A stretch of 64,000 bases of DNA, from contig CM045731.1 of NCBI GenBank assembly GCA_024760905.1, positions 54,139,001 to 54,203,000 on the forward strand, written 5' to 3'. The notes under the pieces are model-generated. The model was given only the letters and a program-made list of their open reading frames with translations, searched no databases and was not told the origin of the DNA. This stretch comes from Plotosus lineatus (taxonomy: Eukaryota > Chordata > Actinopteri > Siluriformes > Plotosidae). The position numbers were made by a program, and so were the translations under genes. Shown here piece by piece: positions 44,400 through 56,117 of the stretch. Numbering within the stretch: position 1 is the first letter of the stretch; each line of letters opens with the position of its first letter.

Positions 44400-45189
44400 A
44401 TCTCCCTAAAACGTTCTCACACAGTTTAGCCCTCATTGTCAGCATCTGTGATGAACTCTGGGAGTAAAATCTCCGGCAGGTGATCTACAGAAGGCTCGAA
44501 CAGTGTACTGTATATCTCTCTAATCACACACACACTATAGTTCCTTATGATGAATGTCACTGAAACCCCACGTGCTGAATGTCTGGAGATAAAGTGGACA
44601 TTCAAGTTGATATGAAGGTGATATAACTTTTTTTCCTTGTCCTCAAGTTGTACTCTCTGTGTTGTGTCCTTTTCGTTTCACAGGACTTCAGAATTTAGTC
44701 TGGTTTGTATGGCTGTGAGTCATAGCGGTGGGGTTTTTATCACCCACACGATCCGCTCAACGCTTTACTCTCTGAGACTCGTCTCCCATGTAGGACTTTG
44801 ATGTATTTTAAATAATAAAGAAGTTTATTCCAAGGCCATTATGTACATAATGCTCTGTAAAACATTTACAACACTTATGAACCGCAGGTAAAATTGCACG
44901 TCCTTTGTTGGGGAGGGTATTTTAAAGCATTTTAAAAACTCTACATCCTATAATAAATAAATAATAAAAGTGTATTCAGTTTTTGTTTGCTGTGCTGCAG
45001 ACCGGGAACTTTTCATCTAGTTATTATCGTAGGTCATGTGGTATTGTATAGTAAACGGTTTTGGATGTATGCAGAGACATTACATTAAAGAAATTATATA
45101 CTTTCCCTTAGTTATAGTTAGCATATACGTCGAAAAATGCTTAAATATACCTTTGATGTTTTACATTCAGGTCAACAATCAGTCTTTCT

Positions 45190-45237
<48 letters not shown>

Positions 45238-46300
45238 CAAGGCAAAAGAAATAGATTTATTTCCGTCTCCATACACCTCCATCACAAAAACGATCCCTTT
45301 CTAAATTCCTTTGATATTGTAATTAAAATCATCTCAGCCTCCAGTGTTAAATCTGTCAGCAAGTCAAACGCTCTGAAAAGAAGATTCCAGAGAAACACAC
45401 TAAAGCCACAGCGGGAAATGCTTCAGTACTGTATATAGCTGTGCTCGCGCCTTAATTAAAATCAGACCTCTGGGACATTCCTGTGGGAATTAATCATGAA
45501 TCCGCGTTAATTAGACTTTGATGAAAAAGCAGAACATGGAAAAAGGGTGTTCGGAATATGCAAGTGGATATGGGGATGAAGATGGTGATCGGAGTCACGA
45601 GTATGTGTAGGAGGACAATTACACACGTCTTTTCAGTCTGAGAGTGAGGAATATAAGGATGTATACTGTCTCATATTACGATGGTGAATATTCTTTGATC
45701 ATTTGAACTAATGGAAATACAAAATGATAATGATAACTGTTGTTAATCTGAGTTTTCAAAGCTGTAATTGTAATTTTTAGCCAGCAGTGGTGCAGAAAAT
45801 AAGGTAGAAGACGTGGAATACGCGTATGCTCATGGAAGGTGGTTTTGAATGTTGCGAAAAGCCCACGGAAAACCGAGGTCTACAAAAGTAGCGAGGTGTT
45901 GTGTTGCACGCCTGTTTGTACAAATGAAGTGATTGTTTGAAAGAATGCTTAAAAATGAAATAAAAGATACTGCTGTTTTATATTTAGGCCTGACTCCAGC
46001 CTTCATATGTTCATATATGCTTATTCAAATATTTTATTCTTATTAAAAAGGATATATTTTAAAACTGGTGACTAATTTTATCCAGCCTTTACCGATAATA
46101 AAAGAATAAAATTCTACTATCCTTCAACAACAAATGTTTAAGTTTTAAAATATTAGATTCTAGAATTTATTTTTAGTAGCGAATTTCTGTTAATTTTCTG
46201 TTATTCTTTCTATTATTTTTTATTAAATATTGTGAGAAAACTTGTATCATGAACCCATGATTGTAAATCGATTAGGCCAGGCTTAAAATTTTTTTGTTGG
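44400..46300. other. intron 4 sequence with only a GT repeat
   Basis: A GT repeat at 45194-45236; otherwise AT-rich sequence in which I recognise nothing. Confidence 0.5.
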
Positions 46301-46311
46301 CATTAACATGA

Positions 46312-46350
46312 TAAAAAAAAAAAAAAAAAAGATTCACCCGGGAGGGAGGA

Positions 46351-46378
<28 letters not shown>
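46312..46378. repeat. poly(A) and poly(T) runs
   Basis: About 18 A then, after 20 bp, about 27 T, an imperfect hairpin. Confidence 0.9.
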
Positions 46379-46382
<4 letters not shown>

Positions 46383-46551
46383 GCAGAAGCCACCAGGGAT
46401 TTGCGGGGAAATTTTTTTTCATACATCATGCTATATTAAGTATGTGATGTAAACACAGTAGAATATCAACTTTTAATATTGCATTCAACATAGTGTCAAA
46501 GTCAAATACCTTCGTCACGCTCCATGCTGTTGCTGGCAGTTTATAATTAAC

Positions 46552-46905
46552 TTGTCTGTCTTCCTTTCGGCTTTTTCCCTTTTACTTGGGAGTCGCCACA
46601 GCGAATCATTTTGATTCGCACGTTTAATTTGGCAGAGGTTTTTACGTCGGATGCCCTTCCTGTCACAACCCTTTTTAGCAAGGGATAGAAACATGCTGAC
46701 GGCTTTGCAGCTACTTTTTACGAAAGTCAGCAATGGTTCTTTTACATGAAGCTCTCACCATAGACAGTGAGAGACATGGCCCGCCTTTGATAACCCAGTT
46801 AGCCGCACTGGGGGGACAGTGACAACCTTGTGGAGAGTGGGACTCGAACCGCCAACCTTTGGATCAGCGATCCAGCGCCCTATACCACTAGACCACCACT
46901 GCCCT
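46552..46905 (-). mobile_element. SINE-A, full length
   Basis: Reverse copy: GGGCAGTGGTGGTCTAGTGG head at right, GGTTATCAAAGGCGGGCCAT body, and GACTCCCAAGTAAAAGGGAA, GCCGAAAGGAAGACAGAC tail at left. Confidence 0.92.
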
Positions 46906-46909
46906 GTAT

Positions 46910-47640
46910 TTGTTCGAAAATGTCAGCAAATGTGTTGCCCAATTTGAAACACGTTCATTAATTTATTATTTTCACATGTCCCAACATTTAATGGTGACAG
47001 AGAACAGGTTTTCTTTTTTTTTGCCTTATCATTGTCCCCTTCCATCATGCTTTCCATCTTTGTTGTTAAGACAGTACTGGCCAATGAGAATCGCTGTTTC
47101 ACCGAACTAGTGAAATTGACCAATCACAAGGCGCGGTTGATACTGATTTCGCTTTGGTCACTTTTTAGTACGGTGTATGATAAAGGACACGTGTTTTTTT
47201 CAACACAACCGGCCGGGATATTTTTATTTTTTGTGTCCGTGAACGCTCAGGCGGGGTTTTCATGTACAACTTCAGCCCAACTGGCTGTGTTACCGCCAAC
47301 AAAGATATTTTTAAGGCTGGCCTTACATTGGGTCTCGAGTGAATCATTCGTTCTTTATTGGCTGCATTTGTAGAAAACAAGCAGGTATGTGTGGATGTGG
47401 CTGGAGGAAGATTTTAATGTGAGATAGTTTTAAATTCTCACTGTTACGAGTCACAGTTTCAGTGATGTCACACAGATGGCATGAATATAACTGTTATATT
47501 TTGCAATAATTTTACGCATCTTTTAATAATTTTGCTTGGCCAAATTCTGTAACAGACCTTCTGGTGAAGTGTATAATTTTTTTTTTCAAAAATTACACTT
47601 CTCCTGAGTCCAAGTCATGCCTTCAGTCAGCCCCTGCCCC
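46910..47640. other. intron 4 sequence without recognised features
   Basis: About 730 bp; a 113-codon open frame at 47032 is without family features. Confidence 0.5.
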
Positions 47641-47641
47641 A

Positions 47642-47668
47642 ACACACACACACACACACACACACACA
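47642..47668. repeat. (CA)n microsatellite
   Basis: CA units. Confidence 0.9.
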
Positions 47669-48290
47669 CCTGCATTATTGTCTTAAATAGCTGACATGTT
47701 GTCTGTTGGTAAATATCCACCATGTAGGAGTTAAGGGTTCAAACACGTCCCCCGAGGCTTCTGGTCTGTTCCAGAGTTAAAGCGCTCAGGTGAATATGGA
47801 ACATTCTTCATGTTTAGCTGAAGGTTCCTCCTCTAGACTCCTTTAATTCACTCATTACGTAGGATGTGTGTGTCTCTGAGAAGCATCACCCCTGTCCTCT
47901 ACCTCTAGAAGACACATTCTTACGATACTAGTACACAATCTCCCTTCAGTAGCGAAGCCTGTGGTATTTTGTTTTGTTTTTTGTGGTTTTTTTTGGAGGG
48001 GGGGGGTTGACGGGTTCTACCTCTAGAGGCTCTTCAGTGCTAGTAGTAGAGGTTTGATTTGTTGTTAAAGCCTCTTCAGCCCTCTCCAGCTCCTTTTTCT
48101 TTCTTCTTCAATGTGTGAGTGTTTCTGAATTTATGAATAACCCTTACAAATCTCAAACGAAAGGGACGAAAGCTGCTCGCGGTACTCACACACACATGTA
48201 CACCTACTGTGTACATACACATACACCATCCAGTCAATAACTATTTCTTATATTTTATGTTCCTCATCTCACTTATTTTACAAACCATAT

Positions 48291-48440
48291 AATCCAACTA
48301 CTGTGGTCGCAGGCAGGCTGGAGCCCATCTCAGCTGACACCGGGCGAAGGTGGGGTACACCCTGAACAGCCCTCCAGACCATCACAGGGACAACACACAG
48401 ACATAAATCCATTCAGACTCACTCTCACAACTAGGGACAA
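48291..48440 (-). mobile_element. SINE-B 3' fragment
   Basis: Reverse of AGCTGAGATGGGCTCCAGCC, GGTGTACCCCACC, and AATTGTCCCTAGTTGTGAG. Confidence 0.7.
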
Positions 48441-48501
48441 TTTGTGTATTTTTGTTCTGCTTCCATATTGTGTTTATCTGTGTGCTTGTACTCTTTTGAG
48501 A

Positions 48502-48507
<6 letters not shown>

Positions 48508-48549
<42 letters not shown>
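48508..48549. repeat. (GT)n microsatellite
   Basis: GT units; a second tract lies at 48737-48777. Confidence 0.95.
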
Positions 48550-48550
<1 letters not shown>

Positions 48551-48735
48551 TGTGCGTCTCTCCTCAGCCCAGACATGAATACTTTAATGTGCCTGTGTAC
48601 TGATTGGCTGTTGCTGGCTGTCCGTTATGCATGCTGAGCCCCTCCCCCTTGCACGGTGTGCCTGCTCATCCTCTTCTTCCACCACCGTCCTATCAGAACG
48701 CAGCATCTCTGGCTCTCCAGTCTCATCATCATCCT

Positions 48736-48778
<43 letters not shown>

Positions 48779-48779
48779 C

Positions 48780-49893
48780 CATGTTCATACACTCACTCCC
48801 ACATTCCTTCTCTCTGCTCTCTTTCTCACATACACCCTCCACCCCAACTTCATGCTATATTTACCTGTACCTGTGTGGAATCAGAAAGAGCGTCCCCTGG
48901 TGGTTATTGGACTTAGAAAGTCATGCAGCAGTGTGAAATACACCCTTTAAACCCTTTCAATCATCTAAATTATTATTGTTCAATCTGAAAGAAGTATAAA
49001 AAGGATTCGGTCTACCCTGAACCATGTGCAGTACGTACAGTATCTGTGCATTTATGATTAAGATACAGTATGGCCTTTACTGCTATTCATTCATTGGCTG
49101 GCCTATTTTTACTTCAAGCGTCCTCTCATTTCCATTACCCCTGTCGGTGATGTATTGGGATTCTTTATTACTTCAGATATAGTCAAAGCCACTGATGCAG
49201 CGGTGCTTTAGTGTTTTATGCTACTTAGCTTTTGTCTGCACCCTTTCTTCAAAAAATATCAGCTACTGGTGGTTTCATGCTTACAGCACCACCACCAACA
49301 CCTCATCAGTTACTGCTCCGAAGATCGTGGAGTCCAAGCCCCAGTTCCACCGTTGGGCCTGTAATCCTCAATTGTTCACTCCTGGGTGAGGGTGTCGGAA
49401 TAACATTTCCAGCATAACCGTTCCTGTAGCAGACCAACAGATCACTGGATCTCCTTGCCTTCTCATGCTTCCACTTATACCAGCTCATTGCTTCATTGCT
49501 ATTGGCTTGCTAAAACATCTCCAGGGTCTCAGTTGCTTATTTCCTCTGTCAGATGCATGCGTAAAATCACATGTGTTGAAATTGTGATCAAAACATATTT
49601 TGAACAGGCCTCAATGTTTACACTGTGACATCACATGGTATAATAACTCTTAAAAAAAAGTCTCTCCTCATGCTTGTTTGTATGTGCAAGGCTGTTCCAC
49701 AATCCGTTCATTCACTACAGGAATTATGTCAGAAGTTTGTGTTCACATCTTGTATCCCAGCTCCTTCAGGATATACTTCCGGTGTGTCTGGCACTGTGTT
49801 TACACTGTCTGCATATATCTGTGTATAAATATTCTGTAGACATCACAGGGTTGCCAGATGGGTCAGACATCTCCAACTCCTTTTCCTATAAAT
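48780..49893. other. intron 4 sequence without recognised features
   Basis: About 1.1 kb; short frames only. Confidence 0.5.
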
Positions 49894-49896
49894 TTG

Positions 49897-49915
49897 AAAT
49901 ATATATATATATATA

Positions 49916-50014
<99 letters not shown>

Positions 50015-50037
50015 TAATATATATAATATAGCCAAGC

Positions 50038-50127
<90 letters not shown>

Positions 50128-50150
50128 GCTTGGCTATATTATTCTATAAT
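49897..50150. repeat. (TA)n(GT)n(TA)n array containing an inverted repeat
   Basis: TA, GT (49918-49960) and TA runs, then AATATAGCCAAGCATTTATA, about 80 bases of TA, and the reverse TATAAATGCTTGGCTATATT. Arms of about 24 bp enclose a self-complementary core. Confidence 0.92.
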
Positions 50151-50159
50151 GTCTCTAAA

Positions 50160-50870
50160 TGATATATTACGAGGTTTTAAATGGTAATGAGCTCTCCGTC
50201 AGTTTGGTAACTTGGATCAATGACATCCAGATATTTGTGGAAGCCATTACATAATTATCTAGCATGTTGGGTTGATGCAAATTTTAAAATGAGTATTTCA
50301 TAACAGGAATCCCTGCAGCTATGGAACAGACTAGGTTAAATTAATTTGATTTAATATCTGTGTTTTATCTGTGGTGAATGTTCAAAATGGACCAAATAAT
50401 CCAATCTGGAAACCCGGAATAGAAAAATAGGTTGACCTTGAGTGCAAATCAGTTGATTGTGGTTAATCATAAGTGTTGGGGGTCAGTCTAGACATATGAC
50501 ATGCACACATACCAATAAATCTTACAATATACTGAAACCTCACACTTCAGAGTGTTGTAGCCTTAGGGATGCTAATTACATGTAAGCTTGACTGAACACT
50601 AACATGATTTAATTTGGGGTACACTATACGTTGTAGCCTGTGTTTAGGTATTTACATAATACACTGTAATTCCAAGGTGATTTTGCATCATTAGTTTTAC
50701 TAGTTTTTTTTTCTTTTTAATCTGTTTTGTTGACAAAAACAAATAAAGCAATGATTGTTTCCATTGATTTGTATTTATAGTGGCACTTTTAAATAATTTA
50801 AAGCTCAAACACCATGAAAAATACCTGAAAATCCGCCCCCAGCCCCCTCCCCAGGACAGGGTATTCCTGG
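50160..50870. other. intron 4 sequence without recognised features
   Basis: AT-rich, about 700 bp, nothing recognised. Confidence 0.5.
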
Positions 50871-50872
50871 GT

Positions 50873-51252
50873 GGCGCATAAGCAAATAGCTCGACTATTA
50901 ACCTAGTGATTTCAGGTTTGAATCCAGATTGATGCCACAGCCATGCCGAACTGGCTGAGCTCTTGAATTCATGTCTCTCACATCAGTCAAATCACCAGCC
51001 AATCGTGGGCGTCTGTCAGCTTATTTGTGCAATGGGGCGGATAACTCTTCCCCATTAAGTGTGTCAGGCCGCCTCCAAATATACATGTGTAGAGTGGTTC
51101 GTAAAGATGTGGGTGGCAGCAGTACATGTCATGGACGTGGGGGGGGACATATGCATGCTTACACCCCTCTCTGCTTGCTCGTGTTTGTAATAAACAGCCA
51201 ATCCTAGACAGGGGGACTGGATACAGCTAACATTAGGGGAGAAAAATTAAAA
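50873..51252 (+). mobile_element. SINE-C, nearly complete
   Basis: Head with ACCTAGTGATTTCAGGTTTG, then GCCAATCGTGGGCGTCTGTC, TAGAGTGGTTCGTAAAGATG and an end in GGGGACTGGATACAGCTAAC. Followed 12 bp later by a chimeric SINE. Confidence 0.75.
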
Positions 51253-51264
51253 AAAATAATTATA

Positions 51265-51610
51265 GGGGCAGTGGTGGTCTAGTGGTATAAGGCGCCGGAT
51301 CGCTGATCCAAAGGTTGGGGGTTTGAGTCCCACTCTCCACAAGGTTGTCACTGTCCCCCCCAGTGCAGCTAACTGGGTTATCAAAGGCCGGCCATGTCTC
51401 TCACTGTCTATGGTGTGAGGCATGTAAAAGAACCATTGCTGACTTTCAACAAGAGTAGGCTGCAAAGCCGTCAGCGTGTTTCCGCCCTGCGATGGCCTGG
51501 CGAGCTGTCCAGGGTGTACTCTGCCCTCGCCCTGAGTTGGCTGGGATGGGCACCAGCCTCCCCGTGACCCTAATTAGGATGAAGCGGTTACAGAAAATGA
51601 ACTGATGAAC
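51265..51610 (+). mobile_element. chimeric SINE (A head and body, B tail), complete
   Basis: Full SINE-A head (GGGGCAGTGGTGGTCTAGTG, GGGTTTGAGTCCCACTCTCC) and body to CAGCGTGTTTCCGCCC, then SINE-B tail TGCGATGGCCTGGCGAGCTG, CAGGGTGTACTCTGCC, ACCCTAATTAGGATGAAGCG to AAAATGAACTGATGAAC. Confidence 0.92.
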
Positions 51611-51689
51611 ATTTTTTTAAAAAAAAAAGGACATATTTGTGATGTACAGTACCTGAAATTTTCATCTCTGTAGTATAGACCTCTGAGAA

Positions 51690-52033
51690 GGGCAGTGGTG
51701 GCCTGGTGGTAAAGGGCGCTGGATCGCTGACCCTAAGGTTGGGGGTTTGAGTCCCACTCTCCACAAGGTTATTACTGTCCCCCCAGTGCCGCTAACTGGG
51801 TTATCAAAGGCCAGTCATGTCTCTCACTGTCTATGGTGAGAGGTTCATGTAAAAGAACCATTGTTGACTTTCGTAAAGAGTAACTGCAAAGCCGTCGGTG
51901 TGTTTCTGTCTCTTGCTAAAGGGTTGTGTCAGGAAGGGCATCCGACGTAAAAACCTATGCCAAATCAAACATGCCAATCAGATGATTCACTGTGGTGACC
52001 CCTGAAAAGGGGGAAAAGCCAAAAGGAAAAGAA
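51690..52033 (+). mobile_element. SINE-A, full length
   Basis: GGGCAGTGGTGGCCTGGTGG head to CACTGTGGTGACCCCTGAAA and CCAAAAGGAAAAGAAG. The tail here is closest to the LINE tail. Flanked by 17-bp near-duplicates (51673-51689, 52034-52050; two differences). Confidence 0.92.
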
Positions 52034-52341
52034 GTATAGATATCTGAGAATGGAAAATCATCTACATCTTTATAGAATTCCAATTCATTATTTGGTTTAA
52101 GAAAGTCATTTGTTTAAAAAAAATGAGGTCCTCTCTGCAGAATTTCTGTTATTATCGGTCCTGACCGATCCACTGCTCATTAATAGACAGAACATGGAGC
52201 AGTGTGATTCTCACCCCAATGAACCTCGATTAAGGCTTATTGCAGTTGTTATTTTTGACCATTACTGGGCAATGATGGCTACGGTAGTAAATGAGTACGC
52301 TGACACTCACGATTCTGCACTGTTTAAGAGCAACCACCTTT

Positions 52342-53660
52342 ATACCCCCATTTCACCGGAGTGCGGCAGACTCGCGGAAGCAAAAATGTCATCATCCTCT
52401 AACGTTCCTCAGTCGTTCCGTCATCTTCCGTGTCCTTCAGTATGATTTTGAACATATTCCTCTGCTTCCGGCTGTCCAAAATCTTCCGCCATTGTGTTTT
52501 TGAACACATTCACGGAAAAATGTTCCTTTTGGTTCCGCAGTCCTTCTGCAAATTCTGCATTTCCTCAAACATTCCGTGATCATTCTTTTTATTCCTCCAT
52601 TGTTCCTTGATTGTTCCGCGAGCCTTCCCCCCTCTTCTGGGTGGTCAAAAGCGGCCGTGGAACATTTGCGTTCATCTTCGGATCCCCATGGAATACTCAT
52701 GGAAGGTTTGCGGAATGGTTGTGGATAACACGGAACACTTGCGGAACACTTCCACTATAAATATTAAATTATTCCAGTTCATTCACTTTTTTTTTTCTTG
52801 GTTTTCCTGTTCATGCAATAAAGTTTTGAAGTTATAATCAGTGTGGTTTGGACTTGTGTGCATGGTTTTTAATCTGGAATGATTGAGGTGCAAATAAAAG
52901 GAACATATTGACATTATTGATATTAAACATTTTAACATGTTAAATTTTAAATTTATTGTAAATTATAAACATATTGTCAAATATAAACATATAGTACTTT
53001 AATAAACATCTTTTAAATTATAAACATACGGTGCATTATAAACGTATTGTAAATTATAAACATTGTAAATTACAAATATGTTAATTTTTAAATTTATTGT
53101 ACATTATAAACATATTATACATTATTAACATATAGTATGAATGAGAGAATGAGTTTCCATTGGTCGAATCCGCGTATTTACAGGCGGAATCAGGAGCCAA
53201 TACTTTGATCTTTGCCGATTTTTCCTCGTTGAAACGTGGTTACGCCGGGTATTCCTCAGTCATTCCGTGTTGAATGTGAACGTTCCGCCTTCATTCCTCC
53301 GGTTCCGCAATCATTCCATAGCTCTTCCTTCTAAAATAGAGTAGTGCCGTAGTCATTCCTCGAGTGTCCCTTGCTTTCCGAGAACGTTCCGTGAATTATT
53401 CGAAGGTCTTCCTTTGCAATCTGCACTGGTTCCGAAGGTAATCCAAGCGCTTTTACGTAATTTATTCCGACATTGTACCGTGGTCTTTCCTTGTCTTTTC
53501 CGCACATTCCGTGAACATTCCGAAGGTGTTCCGAAGGTACAATTTTCCATAGGTTTTTGACCCATTTTCCGAGTAAAAATGCCAAAGCTCCTCCGTAGAG
53601 TGCGTTCTGCGCCTTTTGGCCACAATCATTGCATTCCGTGCTCCAGTGAAATGGGGGTAT
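52342..53660. mobile_element. candidate DNA element with 20-bp terminal repeats and TTCCG-rich interior
   Basis: ATACCCCCATTTCACCGGAG at 52342-52361 faces its inverse at 53641-53660 with one mismatch. Both inner flanks (52380-52740 and 53240-53640) are filled with TTCCG/CGGAA pentamers in phrases such as CATTCCGTG, GGTTCCGAAG; the middle is AT-rich with repeated ATTATAAACATAT units. No coding part. I do not recognise the superfamily and the target duplication is unclear. Confidence 0.65.
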
Positions 53661-53775
53661 TGTTTTTAAATACGGTAGTCCTTCAAATATGGTAATGATT
53701 ATTTTAATGGAAGTTAACATGTATGGAGTTATTCATGAATGTTTTTATCTGTTACTATGATAAATATACTGATTT

Positions 53776-54107
53776 TCCAAGATGGTGGCATAGTGGTTAC
53801 AGAGTGCATCTCACAGCACGAAGGTCCTGGGTTTGAGTCTCAGAGCATTTCTATTGTGGAGTTATAATATCTCCCATTGTTTGTGTGGGTTTCCTCCGGG
53901 TACTCTGGTTTCCTCCTACACGCCGATGACATCTACATTAGGCTGTTTTGCTGTTCCAACTTGCCCTTAGGTGTAAGTGTGTTGGTGCTGTAATGGGCTG
54001 GCGAGCTGTTCAGGGTGTACCCTGCCTTCGTCCCATGTTGTCTGAGATAGGTTCCAGCCTCCTAGTGATCCTGTGAGGATTAAGTGGTTCAGCAAATTGA
54101 TAGATGG
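53776..54107 (+). mobile_element. SINE-B, complete
   Basis: AAGATGGTGGCATAGTGGTT head, GGTCCTGGGTTTGAGTCTCA B box, TAATGGGCTGGCGAGCTGTT and GAGGATTAAGTGGTTCAGCA end. Confidence 0.85.
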
Positions 54108-54264
54108 AATATCTCTTGATTTACCTTTAAAAGAACACATCGATCCCCAGGCTGAACAGCAAGGAACATCGCAGTAAGGAACATCACATATCTATGAGTA
54201 CCACATTCTGTTAAATTAGAATCTAGCAAAGATTTAATACACTCAACCAAAGCTTGACCATATT

Positions 54265-54545
54265 CAGGTCAAGGGGAGGCTAGACCCTGCATAAAGGCGG
54301 TGTACACCCTGAACAGCTCACAAGACTATCGCAGGGCAAGACACGCACAACCTTTCACGCTCACACTCACACCTAGTAGAAACTTTGAACGGATTTTTTT
54401 GAGCTGATTCATGTAATGTGTCTGTCTTTGGACTGTGGAAGGAAACTGGAGTACCTGGAGGAAACCCACTCAAGTGCGGAAACTCCACATACAAACACCT
54501 GAGCCGAGGCCAGGACTCGAACCCATGACCTTGCAAATGCAAATT
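54265..54545 (-). mobile_element. SINE-B copy
   Basis: Reverse copy with GGTCATGGGTTCGAGTCCTG, CACAGTCCAAAGACAGACAC and GGTGTACACCGCC. Confidence 0.8.
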
Positions 54546-54557
54546 TTGATTCTGAAT

Positions 54558-54865
54558 TTCCTAAGTCGCCTCATCCTAATTAGGGTCGCGGGGAGGCTGG
54601 AGTCCATCTCAGCTGACTCTGGGCGAGGGAAGTGTACCCTGAATGGCTCACCAGATCATTGCAGGGCCAACACACGCTCTGACACACATATAGGGGTGAT
54701 TTGGAAGAGCCACTGAGCCTACCGTGCATGTTTTTGGACTGTTGGAGGAAATCGGAGTATCTGGAACAAACCCATGCAAGCAGAGGATGAACATGTAAAC
54801 TCCACACAGAAATGCCCAAGCTGAGGCCACGGCTTGAACCCGATCTACTTGAAAATGGTAATTTT
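54558..54865 (-). mobile_element. SINE-B copy next to the microexon
   Basis: Reverse copy with ATCGGGTTCAAGCCGTGGCC, CCAACAGTCCAAAAACATGC, and GACCCTAATTAGGATGAGGC tail. Ends 155 bp before the microexon. Confidence 0.85.
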
Positions 54866-55020
54866 GATTTTGATTCACTTTCACATAGCCAGTCTGACAG
54901 ATGGGTCGGCAAATCAAGAACCCAGTGGATATCGCTCGGTTTGCCTTCGGGTTGTTCGACAGAAATGTCTGTTCTCATCATTCGCTTCTCTGTTTACTTT
55001 GTGCTTGACACGATGTGTAG

Positions 55021-55029
55021 GATGCTAAA
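55021..55029 (+). CDS. ap1s2: candidate 9-nt ap1s2 microexon (Asp-Ala-Lys)
   Basis: Nine bases GATGCTAAA lie between a pyrimidine-rich acceptor ending GATGTGTAG (55012-55020) and a perfect donor GTAAGTG (55030-55036). Exon 4 ends and exon 5 starts in phase 0, so including these nine bases keeps frame and changes the tail from LLQE-EAETPRS to LLQE-DAK-EAETPRS. I recall a 160-residue mammalian sigma-1B form carrying DAK at this place, which is what led me to the site; that memory needs checking. It sits 1.9 kb before the last exon in otherwise SINE-filled intron. The length, phase, order and splice sites all agree, but no transcript evidence is available here. Confidence 0.75.
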
Positions 55030-55151
55030 GTAAGTGTGATGTGTGTTCTGTGTCTCAGCAGCCCACGTGTGTAACTCTATCATTCATCCATTGTTTGTAC
55101 AGTCCTGAAGAATAAGGGGGCTGGAACACAGCAAACTGGAACACTCCTTGC

Positions 55152-55154
<3 letters not shown>

Positions 55155-55196
<42 letters not shown>
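55155..55196. repeat. (GT)n, with (CA)n at 55305-55327
   Basis: GT tract and an inverted shorter CA tract 109 bp on; the pair could form a hairpin. Confidence 0.9.
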
Positions 55197-55198
<2 letters not shown>

Positions 55199-55758
55199 TG
55201 ATGTGTGGTGTGTGGTGTAGTTCCCTTTCTCCTCCTGTAAGTGTAGTCATTCCATCTCTCCGCCTCTCCGCCACTCTCTGAGTCATGTCGCATGCCCCCC
55301 ACCCACACACACACACACACACACACATTTTATTTTGGGATCATTTGAAGAAAGTCCAGAACATCTGTCATCAAAATGCTTCAACCTTTCATGCGCATCT
55401 CAAGTCTGTGTGTGTGTCCTCACTTCTCATTCACTGTCCTCTTGTTCCTGAACTTGTGCAGCATCAGGTAGGTGAATGAAGTCTCTGATATCAAATATGA
55501 ACCTGATTTTATTGATTTATTTTCTTTGATTATCTCTGATCAGATCCAATATTACCTAAGTAAGTCCAGAAGGGCTGTGTTCCAATACTTCCTCGATTAT
55601 ACTCATACACATATAATGTGAAAACACCTGGGTTCTGTATAAGCTATAAGAAGGACAGTTACGCCGGAAAGGGTGGTTCATAATTTAGATTCCTTTGCAC
55701 TCTCCCTTCCTTTTATAAATTAATAAATAGATAGATAAATAAATATATACTAGTATAT

Positions 55759-56090
55759 GGGCAGTAGTGGCCTTGTGGTAAAAGTGCTGGATCACTGATC
55801 CTAAGGTTGGGGGTTCGAGTCCCACTCTCCACGGTTTGTCACTGTCCATCCCAGTGCAGCCAACTGAGTTATCAAAGGCCGGCCATGTTTCTCACTGTCT
55901 ATGGGTGAGAGGTTCATGTAAAAGAACCATTGCTGACTTTTGTAAAAACTAGCTGCATAGCCGTCAACGTGTTTCTGTCCTGAGATGGCCTGGTGAGCTG
56001 CCCAGGGTGTACTCTGCCCTCAATGGGTGCCAGCCTCCCTGCGACGATAATTAGGATTAAGTGGTTACAAAAAACGAACATGAACAAATA
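55759..56090 (+). mobile_element. chimeric SINE (A head and body, B tail), complete
   Basis: GGGCAGTAGTGGCCTTGTGG, GGGTTCGAGTCCCACTCTCC, body to CAACGTGTTTCTGTCC, then TGAGATGGCCTGGTGAGCTG of family B and TAATTAGGATTAAGTGG. The B tail lacks part of its middle. Confidence 0.9.
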
Positions 56091-56117
56091 TATAAAATTC
56101 TAAAGAATTGAAGCCTA

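Noticed and set aside
55462..55467. Six bases CATCAG between TTGTGCAG and GTAGGT as a second microexon
   Set aside because: It keeps frame and has acceptable signals, but I know no isoform with His-Gln here and six-nt exons are very rare; chance AG-GT pairs of this kind are expected in 22 kb.
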